Positions 1 through 7,489 of a stretch of 43,010 bases of DNA are shown here, one piece after another. A program made the translations under genes and the position numbers. How positions within the stretch are numbered: the first letter of the stretch is position 1; the number at the start of each line of letters is the position of its first letter. Under the pieces are notes generated by a model that saw nothing but the letters and a program-made list of their open reading frames with translations, was not told the DNA's origin and searched no databases. Source of the stretch: Candidatus Bathyarchaeota archaeon (GTDB lineage: Archaea > Thermoproteota > Bathyarchaeia > Bathyarchaeales > Bathycorpusculaceae); NCBI GenBank assembly GCA_018396875.1, contig JAGTQG010000007.1:1-43010 (forward strand), written 5' to 3'.

Positions 1-989
1 CAAGTGAAAACGAGCTCAGATCGGTAATGGGCAGTCAGGCACAAATACCTGAAAGCCAGCGGATCAAACCCCTCATCCACCAATGTCTGAACCGTAATTA
101 TCTGCCCAGCGGACTTCGCCATTCTCACCGACTTGCCGAACACGAGAAAAGCTCCGTGAAGCCAATAGTTCGCTAGAGGCTTGCCAGTTAAGGCTTCAGC
201 CTGTGCAATTTCATTGGTATGGTGAATTGGTATGTGGTCTATTCCTCCACAGTGAATGTCAAAATGCTCGCCAAGATACTTCATGCCCATAACCGTGCAT
301 TCTATATGCCAACCGGGAAAACCCACACCCCAAGGGGAATCCCACTCCATCTGCCTTTTCCGATCCTTCGGTGAAAAACGCCAGAGACAAAAGTCGGTTA
401 GGTTTCGCTTGTTTGGGTTGAATTCAACTCTTGCACCAGCCTTTAGGCTTTCATTAAGCCTTTCAAAATCCATGCCCGTGAGCTTCCCGTAATCCTTCAA
501 CTTCGAAGTGTCGAAGTAAACGCCGTCATCAATAATGTACGTGTAGCCTTTCTCCTCAAGCTTACGGATATACTCAATCATGTCCGCGATGTGGTCTGTT
601 GCCCGGCAAACTATGGTCGGTCTGAGAATGTTAAGCCTCTCAGCATCCTCGAAAAACTTTCTGGTGTAGAAGTCGGCTATCTCCCAAACAGTTTTCCGCT
701 CTCTTTGAGCGCCAACTTCCATCTTATCCTCGCCCGTATCAGCATCAGAGGTTAAATGCCCAACATCCGTAATGTTCATGACATGCTTAACCTCAAAACC
801 ATTAAACTCTAAAACCCGCCGTAGCAAATCCTCAAAGATGTATGTTCTAAAATTGCCTATGTGAGCGTACCAGTAAACCGTCGGTCCACAGCAATACATC
901 CTCACTTTTCCCTTTTCTATCGGGACAAAAAGCTCTTTCTTATGTGTCAAAGTATTGAAGACGTAAATTTCTCCCTTAGAGTTCCCCAT
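1..989 (-). CDS. cysS: Cysteinyl-tRNA synthetase (3' end outside window)
   Basis: This class I aminoacyl-tRNA synthetase charges tRNA-Cys with cysteine in the cytoplasm. I translated it by hand: the frame is open from an ATG at 989 to the window edge, so the C-terminal end is missing. The N-terminus carries [14 protein letters not shown], which holds the first zinc cysteine and the HIGH-like signature. Further on come GWHIECT and HHTNE, which supply the remaining Cys/His/Glu zinc ligands of the family. The KMSKS loop reads RMAKSAGQ instead of KMSKS. The ATG is preceded by GGAG eight bases upstream. A possible tiny ORF lies 63 bases upstream on the same strand. The family assignment is secure; only the C-terminal end cannot be judged. 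Confidence 0.95.
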   Translation of the reverse strand, partial: MGNSKGEIYVFNTLTHKKELFVPIEKGKVRMYCCGPTVYWYAHIGNFRTYIFEDLLRRVLEFNGFEVKHVMNITDVGHLTSDADTGEDKMEVGAQRERKTVWEIADFYTRKFFEDAERLNILRPTIVCRATDHIADMIEYIRKLEEKGYTYIIDDGVYFDTSKLKDYGKLTGMDFERLNESLKAGARVEFNPNKRNLTDFCLWRFSPKDRKRQMEWDSPWGVGFPGWHIECTVMGMKYLGEHFDIHCGGIDHIPIHHTNEIAQAEALTGKPLANYWLHGAFLVFGKSVRMAKSAGQIITVQTLVDEGFDPLAFRYLCLTAHYRSELVFT

Positions 990-1052
990 GCTGAGAGTCT
1001 CCAACTGAATAATGGTAGAATCCCTTAAAGCCTTTACTTGCACAAAGCCTAA

Positions 1053-1208
1053 TCAATCAAACCTCTTAAACCTCAACATTCTCCTAAAACTTTTAAGGTC
1101 CCGTGCAACAAGCTTCAAAAAATGAAGCTCCTCCATAGCCACCCTGAACCTGGCAAACTCTTCATAAAGCATATCCAAACTTTTTCTGGCTTCCTCCACA
1201 ACGGCCAC
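1053..1208 (-). CDS. Possible small helical protein upstream of cysS
   Basis: A 51-codon frame starts with GTG at 1208 and ends with TGA at 1053-1055, on the cysS strand and 63 bases before cysS. The product is rich in Glu, Arg, Lys and Leu and looks like one long helix (for example LYEEFARFRVAMEELHFL). An in-frame TGA lies just upstream, so it cannot be part of a longer gene. A TATA-like TTTTTAAAG is only about eight bases before the GTG, too close for a leaderless start. I recognise no family. It may be a real micro-protein co-transcribed with cysS, or chance coding. Confidence 0.25.
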   Translation of the reverse strand: MAVVEEARKSLDMLYEEFARFRVAMEELHFLKLVARDLKSFRRMLRFKRFD

Positions 1209-1247
1209 CGTCTTTAAAAAGGCTTTTGGGGGCTTTCATTGTTTTTT

Positions 1248-1335
1248 GGCTGACCATGCGGCCATTTCCGTCATCGAGGAGAAAGGAGAAGGCTTCGAAA
1301 ACGGAAAACCCGAAATTGGCCGTTTTTGGTCAGCC
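1248..1335. repeat. 88-bp imperfect inverted repeat (large hairpin)
   Basis: GGCTGACC at 1248-1255 is matched by its exact reverse complement at 1328-1335. Inside it CGGCCA (1259-1264) pairs with TGGCCG (1317-1322), and TTTC (1265-1268) can pair with GAAA (1312-1315) past one bulged base. A competing inner pairing is TTTCCGT (1265-1271) with ACGGAAA (1301-1307). The element is flanked by a T6 run on the left. It fills most of the gene-free gap between the coiled-coil gene and the cysS group. It could be a MITE-like remnant, a structured leader or ncRNA, or a terminator. I see no second copy in the window. Confidence 0.55.
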
Positions 1336-1427
1336 TTCAACCTCCATCCCCCAAATTGCGTCGTAAGATTTAATATTCAAGGCAGTATAAAAATATTACT
1401 GAATAACACGAACATACACGCTCAAAT

Positions 1428-1991
1428 CTAGCCTACTGCCAAAACACCTTCAAGAATCTTGTCTTCAGAGACTTCTAATTGCTTAGAAAGCCAGCTCTTC
1501 AAAAGGGCTGTCTGCTTAGGAAGCTCCCCACTATAAGTAATGATCTGATTGTTCTTCAAAGCATCCACTTGAAAGGCCTTTTCAGCCTCCTTGTAAAGAA
1601 ACGAAAGAGTCTGAGCTTGACGAGCTAAAGTTTGAAAGTCTTCCCAATGCTTGCAACGCAAAATAACAGGTGGTCCTCTCACTTCTGCGGCAACAACTTG
1701 CGCTTTCTGTATCGGCATAGGTGTAGCAGACATTTTTGGCACTTCCTGAGAAGACGGTTGCGAAGTTGAAAGATAAGAAATTAAATTGGATATTTCACCT
1801 TGAAGGTTTGTAAGCCTCTCCTCAACACTTTCTATTTTTCCACTAAGCTCGCCAGCCTCACCAAGCCTTTCAGTTATCTTACCCAACTCACTTATCAAAC
1901 GGTCTAAATCCTTCTCATGCTCCCTCAAAACATTAATAATGAAGTCCAAGGCTTCCAACGCATCATCCTTGGAGGGAGGTTTCTTCGACAT
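1428..1991 (-). CDS. Hypothetical coiled-coil protein
   Basis: This 187-residue protein has no family I recognise. Residues about 10-95 are strongly heptad-patterned and charged (REHEKDLDRLISELGKITER), predicting a coiled coil. A Pro/Ser-rich linker follows, then a compact C-terminal part of about 80 residues beginning near VILRCKHWEDFQTLARQAQ. The C-terminal part contains one Cys and several aromatic residues and may be a small globular domain. No signal peptide or membrane segment is visible. It stands alone on the minus strand between tRNA-Ala and the hairpin at 1248-1335. The clean frame and codon usage like the neighbours support a real gene; function is unknown. Confidence 0.7.
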   Translation of the reverse strand: MSKKPPSKDDALEALDFIINVLREHEKDLDRLISELGKITERLGEAGELSGKIESVEERLTNLQGEISNLISYLSTSQPSSQEVPKMSATPMPIQKAQVVAAEVRGPPVILRCKHWEDFQTLARQAQTLSFLYKEAEKAFQVDALKNNQIITYSGELPKQTALLKSWLSKQLEVSEDKILEGVLAVG

Positions 1992-2137
1992 ATTTGCTTC
2001 CTCTGACCTATTTCAATGCCATCTTCAATAAATAAAGGTAGCGAATCTCCAAAATGTATCTATGGAAATAGCCAAACATACGTATTAACAATAAAAACTG
2101 ACATGCCAAACTGTTAAAGTCAACAGCTTTTAAGGGA

Positions 2138-2211
2138 TGGACCGGGCGGGATTTGAACCCGCGACCTCCCGAGTGCAAGTCGGGCGTTCATACCAGCTGA
2201 ACTACCGGCCC
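2138..2211 (-). tRNA. tRNA-Ala (TGC)
   Basis: The minus strand folds into a 74-nt cloverleaf without an encoded CCA. The acceptor stem GGGCCGG pairs with CCGGTCC and includes G3:U70, the alanine identity pair, with A73 as discriminator. The anticodon stem CCCGA/TCGGG closes the loop CTTGCAC, giving anticodon TGC. The T arm reads GCGGG-TTCAAAT-CCCGC. No intron is present. Confidence 0.97.
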
Positions 2212-2322
2212 ATATGTGTCTTGTAGGGAAACCGTAAAATTAGGATTTAGAGATTTCGGTTTCCATTGGTTGAACCGTTGCCTTTTTTAAAGTTGTTGTT
2301 TAAATTTTGGAGAGGGAAAGCG

Positions 2323-2703
2323 GTGTCTGAATATTTTTCTGGAAGGTTTGTAGTTCAGCGGCATCATGCTAGACGTTTGCATTACGATTTTAGGCTTGAG
2401 ATGGACGGTGTTCTCAAGAGTTGGGCTGTTCCCAAGGGGCCTCCATTACAGTCTGGTGTTAGAAGGCTTGCTGTGATGGTTGAGGATCACCCTGTAAGCT
2501 ACATAGATTTTGAGGGCATTATACCGGAGGGGATGTATGGAGCTGGAAAAGTGGAGATTTGGGATAAAGGCACATACATTTTAAAGAGCAAAAGTCCAGA
2601 CAAGATAGAGTTCACGTTGCAGGGTGAAAAGTTGAGAGGCGACTTTGTCTTGATAAGGTTTAAGGGAGACAAGGACTGGCTTTTGATTAAGAAACACACT
2701 TGA
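2323..2703 (+). CDS. Stand-alone LigD-type 3'-phosphoesterase
   Basis: This 126-residue protein matches the phosphoesterase module of bacterial DNA ligase D, which trims 3'-phosphate or 3'-ribonucleoside ends during end-joining repair. It shows [20 protein letters not shown], where H14, H20 and D22 correspond to the family's metal-binding His/His/Asp. It also has SWAVPKGP and [13 protein letters not shown] with the further conserved His. I chose the GTG at 2323 because GGAGAGG lies about eight bases upstream; an in-frame TTG at 2266 would add an unrelated hydrophobic stretch. No ligase, primase-polymerase or Ku gene is nearby, so it probably acts as a separate end-processing enzyme, as in other archaea. 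Confidence 0.9.
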   Translation: MSEYFSGRFVVQRHHARRLHYDFRLEMDGVLKSWAVPKGPPLQSGVRRLAVMVEDHPVSYIDFEGIIPEGMYGAGKVEIWDKGTYILKSKSPDKIEFTLQGEKLRGDFVLIRFKGDKDWLLIKKHT

Positions 2704-2762
2704 CTTTGCCATAAAACTATTGAACAAAGTGGAGAAAATAAACTTTAAGGAGGGGTTGCGGA

Positions 2763-3248
2763 TTGAAATTCGAGATCGTGAAAATTGATGTGCCCAAGGA
2801 TTGTAACGTGATTTTGGGTACGGCGCACTTTATAAAAACTGTTGAAGACTTGTATGAGGCTTTGGTTAACTCTGTTCCAAACATAAAGTTTGGGATTGGG
2901 TTCTGTGAAAGCTCTGGACCATGCTTGGTTAGGCATGAGGGGAACGATGAAGAACTTCGAAGGCTTGCCGCTGAAAAAGCCTTTGAACTTTCATGTGGTC
3001 ACAGCTTTATAATTTTCATAAAAAACGCTTATCCAATCAATGTTTTAGACAAAATTAGAAAAGTGCCTGAAGTTTGTACAATATACGCGGCTACGGCGAA
3101 TCCTTTGCAGGTGATTTTGGCGGAAACGGAGCAGGGCAGAGGCATTGTAGGTGTTGTTGATGGCTTCAAGAGCAAGGGTATAGAGAAGGATGAAGACATA
3201 AGGGCTAGGAAAGAGTTTCTACGAAAGATAGGCTACAAGCTTGGCTAA
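2763..3248 (+). CDS. Adenosine-specific kinase family protein (DUF355-type)
   Basis: This 161-residue protein matches the archaeal and thermophile family annotated as adenosine-specific kinase, whose members bind adenosine. Recognisable blocks are [20 protein letters not shown] in the middle, [18 protein letters not shown], and the C-terminal block with [19 protein letters not shown] and [12 protein letters not shown]. Length is typical for the family. The start is TTG at 2763, supported by AAGGAGGGG at 2747-2755, the strongest ribosome-binding site in this part of the window. The gene follows the phosphoesterase by 59 bases on the same strand. Kinase activity is a family annotation; no Walker-type motif is visible. 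Confidence 0.85.
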   Translation: MKFEIVKIDVPKDCNVILGTAHFIKTVEDLYEALVNSVPNIKFGIGFCESSGPCLVRHEGNDEELRRLAAEKAFELSCGHSFIIFIKNAYPINVLDKIRKVPEVCTIYAATANPLQVILAETEQGRGIVGVVDGFKSKGIEKDEDIRARKEFLRKIGYKLG

Positions 3249-3318
3249 AATAGCTAAAATAAAGGGGGGCGAGCAGGGTGGAGCTACATGGACAAGGAAC
3301 GATATTGGAAGCTAACTT

Positions 3319-3555
3319 CTATCTAACGGCTAACAGCTCCTGCTGCATTTCAAGTGAAGCCTTTTCCCTCATTTTTTCAGCAACGTAGTCAACGAGACTC
3401 TTAAACTGTTTCTCCGTAAGAACCTGACGAGCTTTGGCTAAAATTTCCAAGCAGACTTCTTTAAAAACAATGTCTGTGCAGCTCATTTTCGCGTCGTCAA
3501 TTAAATCCTTGCATGCCTGAAGGATTTGAGCGTTCAATGCGGCTCCACCCTGCAT
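3319..3555 (-). CDS. Hypothetical small helical protein
   Basis: The 78-residue product has no recognised family. It is mostly helix-forming, with three cysteines in the first half (QACKDLI, MSCTDIV, KEVCLEIL) spaced about 16-18 residues apart, and a charged, Met-rich second half. There is no signal peptide or membrane segment. It is divergent from the TrmO-like gene, the two ATG codons being about 33 bases apart, so the short gap must hold both promoters. Evidence for coding is the open frame, ATG start and sensible composition. Function unknown. Confidence 0.55.
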   Translation of the reverse strand: MQGGAALNAQILQACKDLIDDAKMSCTDIVFKEVCLEILAKARQVLTEKQFKSLVDYVAEKMREKASLEMQQELLAVR

Positions 3556-3588
3556 CAGACAGCTTAACTCTAAAACATTAAAACACTT

Positions 3589-4053
3589 ATGAATTTAGAA
3601 AACGTATTACAAATATGGATTGAGATGAAGAAGCGTGTTAACGAATCTGCCAAAATAACATTCGTAGGTGTTGTTGACAAGATTGTGGGAGATGAGGCAG
3701 TGATAAAGATTTTTCAAGAGTTTTGTGAGGCCCTTAAAGGTGTGGAGGACTATTCACACTTGATAATTCTGTACTGGATGCATTTGCGTGCCAATGAAGA
3801 GGATAGGCGGACACTGCTTGTTTATCCGAGAAGGCATGCAGTAAACGTGTTAACTGGCGTTTTCGCATGTAGGAGTCCGTCCCGTCCAAACCCAATTGGC
3901 TTATGTGTTGTTGAGCTTGTAAAGAGGGAGGGTTGCGCGTTAACCGTTAAAGGACTTGACGCCCTAGAAAAATCGCCAATCATTGACATAAAACCTTACG
4001 TTCCAAGACTAGACGCCGTTCCGAATGCCCGCATCCCTGAATGGGCTTGTTAG
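3589..4053 (+). CDS. trmO: TrmO-like tRNA (t6A37) methyltransferase
   Basis: This is a TsaA/UPF0066 beta-barrel protein, the family of TrmO, which uses S-adenosylmethionine to methylate N6-threonylcarbamoyl-adenosine 37 in tRNAs reading ACC. Visible signatures are FVGVVDKI at the N-terminus, LKGVEDYSHLIILYWMH, and the conserved FACRSPSRPNPIGLCVVEL, followed by GLDALEKSPIIDIKPYVPR. At 154 residues it is the short archaeal form without the C-terminal extension of the E. coli enzyme. Its stop lies 10 bases before the chosen GTG of the GPN GTPase gene, so the two are probably co-transcribed. Other archaeal members may modify a different tRNA set. Confidence 0.88.
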   Translation: MNLENVLQIWIEMKKRVNESAKITFVGVVDKIVGDEAVIKIFQEFCEALKGVEDYSHLIILYWMHLRANEEDRRTLLVYPRRHAVNVLTGVFACRSPSRPNPIGLCVVELVKREGCALTVKGLDALEKSPIIDIKPYVPRLDAVPNARIPEWAC

Positions 4054-4063
4054 AGGGGTCTCG

Positions 4064-4792
4064 GTGGCAACTATGGAAGTCATGATCCTAGGACCAGCAG
4101 GTTCAGGCAAAAGCTTGTTGACGGCAAGTTTTGGCAAATATTTGCAAGGTGAAGGTTTCATCGTAAAGTTTGTGAACTTAGACCCAGGATGCGCTGTACT
4201 TCCCTACAAGTGTGACTATGATGTGCGAGGCATGTTCACTGTTGAGGGAATTATGCAAAGCGAGGGGCTTGGACCTAACGGAGCCATGTTGAGGGCTATG
4301 GAGAAACTCTGCAACGTTGAGATTCCAAAATTTAGTGCAGACTTCACCTTGATCGACACCCCCGGACAGTTAGAGGTCTTCGCATTTCATAAGTCTGGGC
4401 CAAAAATTGTCAAGAGCCTAGAAGATCCCGTTGGAATATTCATAATAGATGGAACCATAGAAATTGAAGATCTCCCAGCGATCTACCTTTATGCCCTAGC
4501 GGTGAGGTATAGGCTTGGAATCAACATGATAACAACCATAAACAAAGCAGATTTATTGGACGAGGCAAAAGCTGAAAAAGTTAAGGACTACCTTCTTAAC
4601 CCGTCTGAACATAAAGAGAAACTGGAATTCAAGGGAGTTTTACACGACATCTACACTCCGCTTTCAGAAATTCTTCAAACGGTTATTCCAGCCCAACGTA
4701 TTCCGTTGATTTCAGCAAAAACCGGAAAAGGACTAGATGAACTGTTAAACATGCTTTACGAAGTTAAATGTGTCTGCGGAGACTTAACCTAA
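4064..4792 (+). CDS. GPN-loop GTPase
   Basis: This is a SIMIBI-class GTPase of the GPN family; archaeal members such as Pyrococcus PAB0955 form homodimers, and eukaryotic ones help assemble RNA polymerase II. The Walker A motif GPAGSGKS sits at the N-terminus, the diagnostic Gly-Pro-Asn loop appears in EGLGPNGAM, switch II is IDTPGQLEVF, and NKAD and SAKTG supply guanine recognition. I start at GTG 4064, which has GAGGGG six bases upstream; ATG 4073 is the alternative. A longer frame from 4025 would overlap the TrmO-like gene and add residues unlike the family. The product is about 242 residues, the usual archaeal length. Confidence 0.93.
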   Translation: MATMEVMILGPAGSGKSLLTASFGKYLQGEGFIVKFVNLDPGCAVLPYKCDYDVRGMFTVEGIMQSEGLGPNGAMLRAMEKLCNVEIPKFSADFTLIDTPGQLEVFAFHKSGPKIVKSLEDPVGIFIIDGTIEIEDLPAIYLYALAVRYRLGINMITTINKADLLDEAKAEKVKDYLLNPSEHKEKLEFKGVLHDIYTPLSEILQTVIPAQRIPLISAKTGKGLDELLNMLYEVKCVCGDLT

Positions 4793-4882
4793 ACAACATC
4801 GCATGAAAAACGCAACAGTCATAACGTTTATGCCAAAGTTTTTACCTTTTTCTCATCGCTACACGGGCTGGAAGACAGCGCC

Positions 4883-4993
4883 ATGAAAAAGAAGCGCCGG
4901 AAAGCCTCAGACCTATTGGATGAATTCGACCTTAAAATGATAATGGAAGCTCTCAGGCTTGACAAAAAACGCCGAGTAGACTATGTTGTCTAG
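4883..4993 (+). CDS. Possible 36-residue basic micro-protein
   Basis: An ATG at 4883 opens 36 codons ending in TAG at 4991-4993, in the gap between the GPN GTPase and tRNA-Ser. The product starts with a basic KKKRRK cluster, followed by a helix-like SDLLDEFDLKMIMEALRLDK and a second basic patch. Such a pattern would fit a small nucleic-acid or ribosome binder, but that is a guess. Only a weak GGAAG precedes the start. No homologue is recalled. Confidence 0.3.
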   Translation: MKKKRRKASDLLDEFDLKMIMEALRLDKKRRVDYVV

Positions 4994-5047
4994 CTTTAAA
5001 AATCCTGTTTCTAAAATTCAAAACATTGCTCTTTAATAAGTTGTTGG

Positions 5048-5155
5048 CGCCGGGGGTGGGATTTGAACCCACGCGGCCCTAATTGGGCCACAGGCTGTTA
5101 GGCGCTTATTTGATTGTCTCCAGGCCTGCTCCCTACCAGGCTAGGAGACCCCGGC
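5048..5155 (-). tRNA. tRNA-Ser (GGA) with an anticodon-loop intron
   Basis: The minus strand gives acceptor stem GCCGGGG/CCCCGGC with discriminator G73, a T arm GTGGG-TTCAAAT-CCCAC, and a long variable arm with stem GGCCC/GGGCC, which marks a class II tRNA. The anticodon stem is CAGGC/GCCTG, but 28 bases lie between its strands. Reading the loop as CTGGAG plus A gives anticodon GGA (Ser, UCC codons) and leaves a 21-base intron after position 37, the standard archaeal site. The mature tRNA would be 87 nt. No CCA is encoded. Confidence 0.92.
5097..5117 (-). other. tRNA-Ser intron (21 nt, position 37/38)
   Basis: These bases separate G37 from A38 of tRNA-Ser. The boundary can shift by one base because an A occurs at both junctions. 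A canonical bulge-helix-bulge is not clear: I can pair only G34 and G35 with the CC near the intron 3' end, so a relaxed motif is more likely. The alternative, an unusual enlarged loop, is much less plausible. Confidence 0.75.
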
Positions 5156-5210
5156 CTATTGCGCTATATTGTAATGCTTATTTATTTGTCTTATAATTAT
5201 CCCTTTTCCG

Positions 5211-5447
5211 GTGTTTCCTTTGAAGTTTAGCGGGAAATATTTGAGAAATGTTTTATTTGGTTTTTTTATGTCGCTTGGCATGTCTTTCGCTATGTCTTTG
5301 GTTCTCACATTGATTAATTTGGGTCTTGTTCCAGATTTTCCGACAAGGTGGTTTAGGGCCTTTTTAATTGGTTTTGCCGTGAGTTTTCCAACTTCTTTGG
5401 TTATCATTCCGGCTGTGAGGAGAATTGTGGATAGGTTGGCCAAATGA
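5211..5447 (+). CDS. DUF2798 family small membrane protein
   Basis: The 78-residue product resembles DUF2798 proteins, small two-helix membrane proteins of unknown role. It has the repeated pattern of the family: FFMSLGMSFAMSLVLTLIN in the first membrane helix, FPTRWFRAFLIGFAVSFP leading into the second, then the closing IPAVRRIVDRL. The start is GTG at 5211. A TATA element, TTATAATTAT at 5190-5200, lies the right distance upstream for a leaderless transcript starting at or near this codon. It diverges from tRNA-Ser and converges on the methyltransferase. The family match is by pattern only. Confidence 0.75.
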   Translation: MFPLKFSGKYLRNVLFGFFMSLGMSFAMSLVLTLINLGLVPDFPTRWFRAFLIGFAVSFPTSLVIIPAVRRIVDRLAK

Positions 5448-5455
5448 GGAAGGCG

Positions 5456-6076
5456 TTATTTTTTCTCGGCCATTAGCACTCGGTAGCCGCTTTCCCTTGC
5501 CAGTATTGTGCAGTTTCCAAACGCCTCTTTAAAGATTTGTTGGAGCCTTTTTCCGCCGATTTTTGACTTTACAACCATTTGGATTGTTGCTTTTTCAGTC
5601 ATGTGTTTTGGGGCTTCTGTTATTATGGCTTTTACTGTGGCTAATCCAGCGCTGACTGGGGGGTTTGAAAGGATGCAATTGAAAAGTATGCCTTTAACTG
5701 GCTCGTATAGGTTGCCTCGTCTAACCTCGGCGTTGTCTACCCTGTTTAGTTCAATGTTTCGCCTTGCAAGTCTGACAGCCCGCTCGTTTACATCAACCAT
5801 GACCACACGCAGTTTCGGGTTAAATGCTGCGGCTGCTATTCCAACGGCTCCGTAGCCGCATCCCATGTCCAGCACATAACCAGTCTCCGGCAAGATCATG
5901 GATTCTATCAACAGTTTTGTGCCCAGATCTACGCGTTTTTTGGAGAATACGCCGGAGGCTGTTAAAAACTTGAATTGGCGCCCTCTCAAGTAGGCTTGGA
6001 TCAACCTGAACCGTGGCTTTGAATGTGGGCTTGCCGAAAAATAGTGGTCTGTTTCGCTGTTTCTGTCCAGTTTCAT
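5456..6076 (-). CDS. RsmC-like class I methyltransferase
   Basis: This 206-residue S-adenosylmethionine-dependent methyltransferase has the small-domain type seen in RsmC/RlmG rRNA guanine-N2 methyltransferases. Motif I is VLDMGCGYGAVGIAA, the acidic residue of motif II is in VVMVDVNERAV, and motif IV is LSNPPVSAG, the NPP(Y/F/V) catalytic loop of N-methylating enzymes. The N-terminal HYFSASPHSKPRF block, followed by FLTASGVFSKKRVDLGTKLL, is typical of the archaeal stand-alone form. I start at ATG 6076, which overlaps the cbf5 stop in ATGA and has GAGGCG upstream; a longer frame reaches 6097. Its coupling to cbf5 supports an rRNA or tRNA substrate, but the exact base is unknown. Confidence 0.85.
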   Translation of the reverse strand: MKLDRNSETDHYFSASPHSKPRFRLIQAYLRGRQFKFLTASGVFSKKRVDLGTKLLIESMILPETGYVLDMGCGYGAVGIAAAAFNPKLRVVMVDVNERAVRLARRNIELNRVDNAEVRRGNLYEPVKGILFNCILSNPPVSAGLATVKAIITEAPKHMTEKATIQMVVKSKIGGKRLQQIFKEAFGNCTILARESGYRVLMAEKK

Positions 6077-7108
6077 ATTTCGCCTCTTTTCCAACATTTT
6101 GGATAAGTACCCCTAGGCATTAGGACACGTTTTACCCTTGCAACTACACCATGCTCCATGCCTAAAATTTCCTCGGTGGATGCTTGAGCTTCCGCTAATG
6201 CAACCGCTTCGCCCTTCAACGTGAATATTGCAACCATTGACCCAGCGGTAATTCCAGTTTCTATGGATAAAACTCCCGGAGCAGTTAGGTTGGCGCCATG
6301 GCATATGGCGTCTACGGCGGAATCCCTTATGTATATTTTTGGAACAAGTGCCAACGCCTTTTCCATCGGCTGGATAAACTTTCTAAGGATTGCATCGTCC
6401 CCGCTTTCTTTCCACTGCATAAACCAGTAGGCTACTTCATGCATGGTTACCAGTCCCTCTTCTTCAATGAATGGACCTGCCCTTGTTCTGCGAAGTTCTT
6501 GCATGTGGGCGCCGCAGCCTAAAACTTCACCTACATCATGGCAAAGCTTGCGGATGTATGTGCCTCCCTCGCAGCCCACTTTAAAAAGCACGTTTCGCCC
6601 ATCCATTTCGAGAAAATCTATATAGTAAATTTTTCTTGTTCGCAGTTGGCGTTTCACTGAAGCCCTCAAAGGCGGGCGCTGGTAGATTGTGTCTTCAAAC
6701 TCCTCCAGCACTGCCCTCACACGGTTTTCTGACGCGTCACCGTGAAGCTTCATAACACAAACGTATTCTTTACCGCTTAACAACAACGCCTGCACTATTT
6801 TCCGTGACTCTTCGAGGGTTATCGGGAGAACACCGGTCACGTTGGGATTTCCCTTAGCCCCTTAACGTGTAAAAGGCTTCTAGGGTCCCACCGTGGCCGA
6901 CGTTCTCCACGCCGACTATGCGTTTAACCCACGCGGCTACCTCGTGGCTTGTCGGACCAGCTGGTTTGTCCAGGTTTATGACGCCAAATTTTATGTATTC
7001 CTTTGCTGGGCGCTCTTCGGGTCTACAACCGTATTTTGGGTCTGTTTCGCCTTCAGTCTTCACCAACAGTTTACGTTCAACCATCCATGGAGCAACACTT
7101 CTAGGCAT
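6073..7108 (-). CDS. cbf5: rRNA pseudouridine synthase Cbf5, interrupted by an intron
   Basis: Cbf5 is the catalytic subunit of archaeal H/ACA ribonucleoproteins (with Nop10, Gar1 and L7Ae) and also modifies tRNA U55. The gene appears as two frames. Exon 1 (7108-6880) ends in VGHGGTL and exon 2 (6848-6073) continues with PNVTGVLPI. Removing 31 bases at 6849-6879 restores GGTLDPNVTGVLP with the catalytic Asp at residue 77, giving a 334-residue protein of normal archaeal length. Exon 1 holds INLDKPAGPTSHEV; exon 2 has QRPPLRASVKR, GTYIRKLCHDVG, ELRRTRAGPF and a C-terminal PUA domain. A TATA box at 7126-7137 and GAGGTG precede the ATG. It sits between rpl14e and the methyltransferase, a familiar archaeal neighbourhood. 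Confidence 0.95.
6849..6879 (-). other. Predicted pre-mRNA intron in cbf5 with bulge-helix-bulge fold
   Basis: On the transcript the exon strand TGGGA-CCCT is followed by bulge AGA, then the intron stem AGCCTTTT / AAGGGGCT (8 bp, two G-U) with loop ACACGTT. After one extra A, AGGG pairs with CCCT, bulge AAA follows, and exon 2 TCCCA pairs with TGGGA. Cutting each bulge after its second base, as the archaeal splicing endonuclease does, joins CTAG to ATCCC and gives CTA GAT CCC. This restores the frame (31 is 1 modulo 3) and the catalytic Asp exactly. The single extra A makes the fold near-canonical rather than perfect. Confidence 0.88.
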
Positions 7109-7162
7109 TTTGAACGATACACCTCAATTTTAAAAGCAGAAAAACGCGCCTAATAACAGTTG

Positions 7163-7453
7163 TTAAACCCGGGCTAGGGCGGGTTTAACTGGCTGAGCCA
7201 TAGTTTCTAACAGGCCTTTGGCTTTTAACGCCTCAACAACTTCCTCGTCTGAGGCTCCACGCTTAATGTCGATTTTTTCTGCTAGAGGCTCAAGATGGTT
7301 TATGTTAGCCCTCCGCCTTTTAACGCCAGTCACACTTTTGGGTCCAGTTACAAGCACAAAGTTCTTGTCTATAACGTCAACTATCACACATTTTTTGCCC
7401 GCTTCCCTTCCGCAGACCTTAACGCATACTCTTCCAACCTCAATTGCCGGCAA
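7163..7453 (-). CDS. rpl14e: Large-subunit ribosomal protein L14e
   Basis: This 96-residue protein is the archaeal/eukaryotic ribosomal protein L14e (eL14), with a KOW-type SH3 barrel. Visible are [31 protein letters not shown], and the basic [17 protein letters not shown] motif, followed by a helical tail. The start is TTG at 7453, supported by AGGAGGG about eight bases upstream. It lies upstream of cbf5 with a 54-base gap on the same strand, the same order found in many archaea. A strong TATA element is present at 7490-7502. Confidence 0.95.
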   Translation of the reverse strand: MPAIEVGRVCVKVCGREAGKKCVIVDVIDKNFVLVTGPKSVTGVKRRRANINHLEPLAEKIDIKRGASDEEVVEALKAKGLLETMAQPVKPALARV

Positions 7454-7489
7454 AGCGACCCTCCTTTTCTAGGCATAAACGTAAACGCT

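Noticed and set aside
1246-1431. A 61-codon plus-strand frame upstream of the coiled-coil gene's end
   Set aside because: It runs through the large inverted repeat, its product has no pattern of a real protein, and it has no ribosome-binding site.
6854-7108. An 84-residue truncated pseudouridine synthase followed by a separate 255-residue protein
   Set aside because: The two frames fit one Cbf5 with a 31-base intron that restores the catalytic motif, so they are one gene rather than two or a pseudogene.
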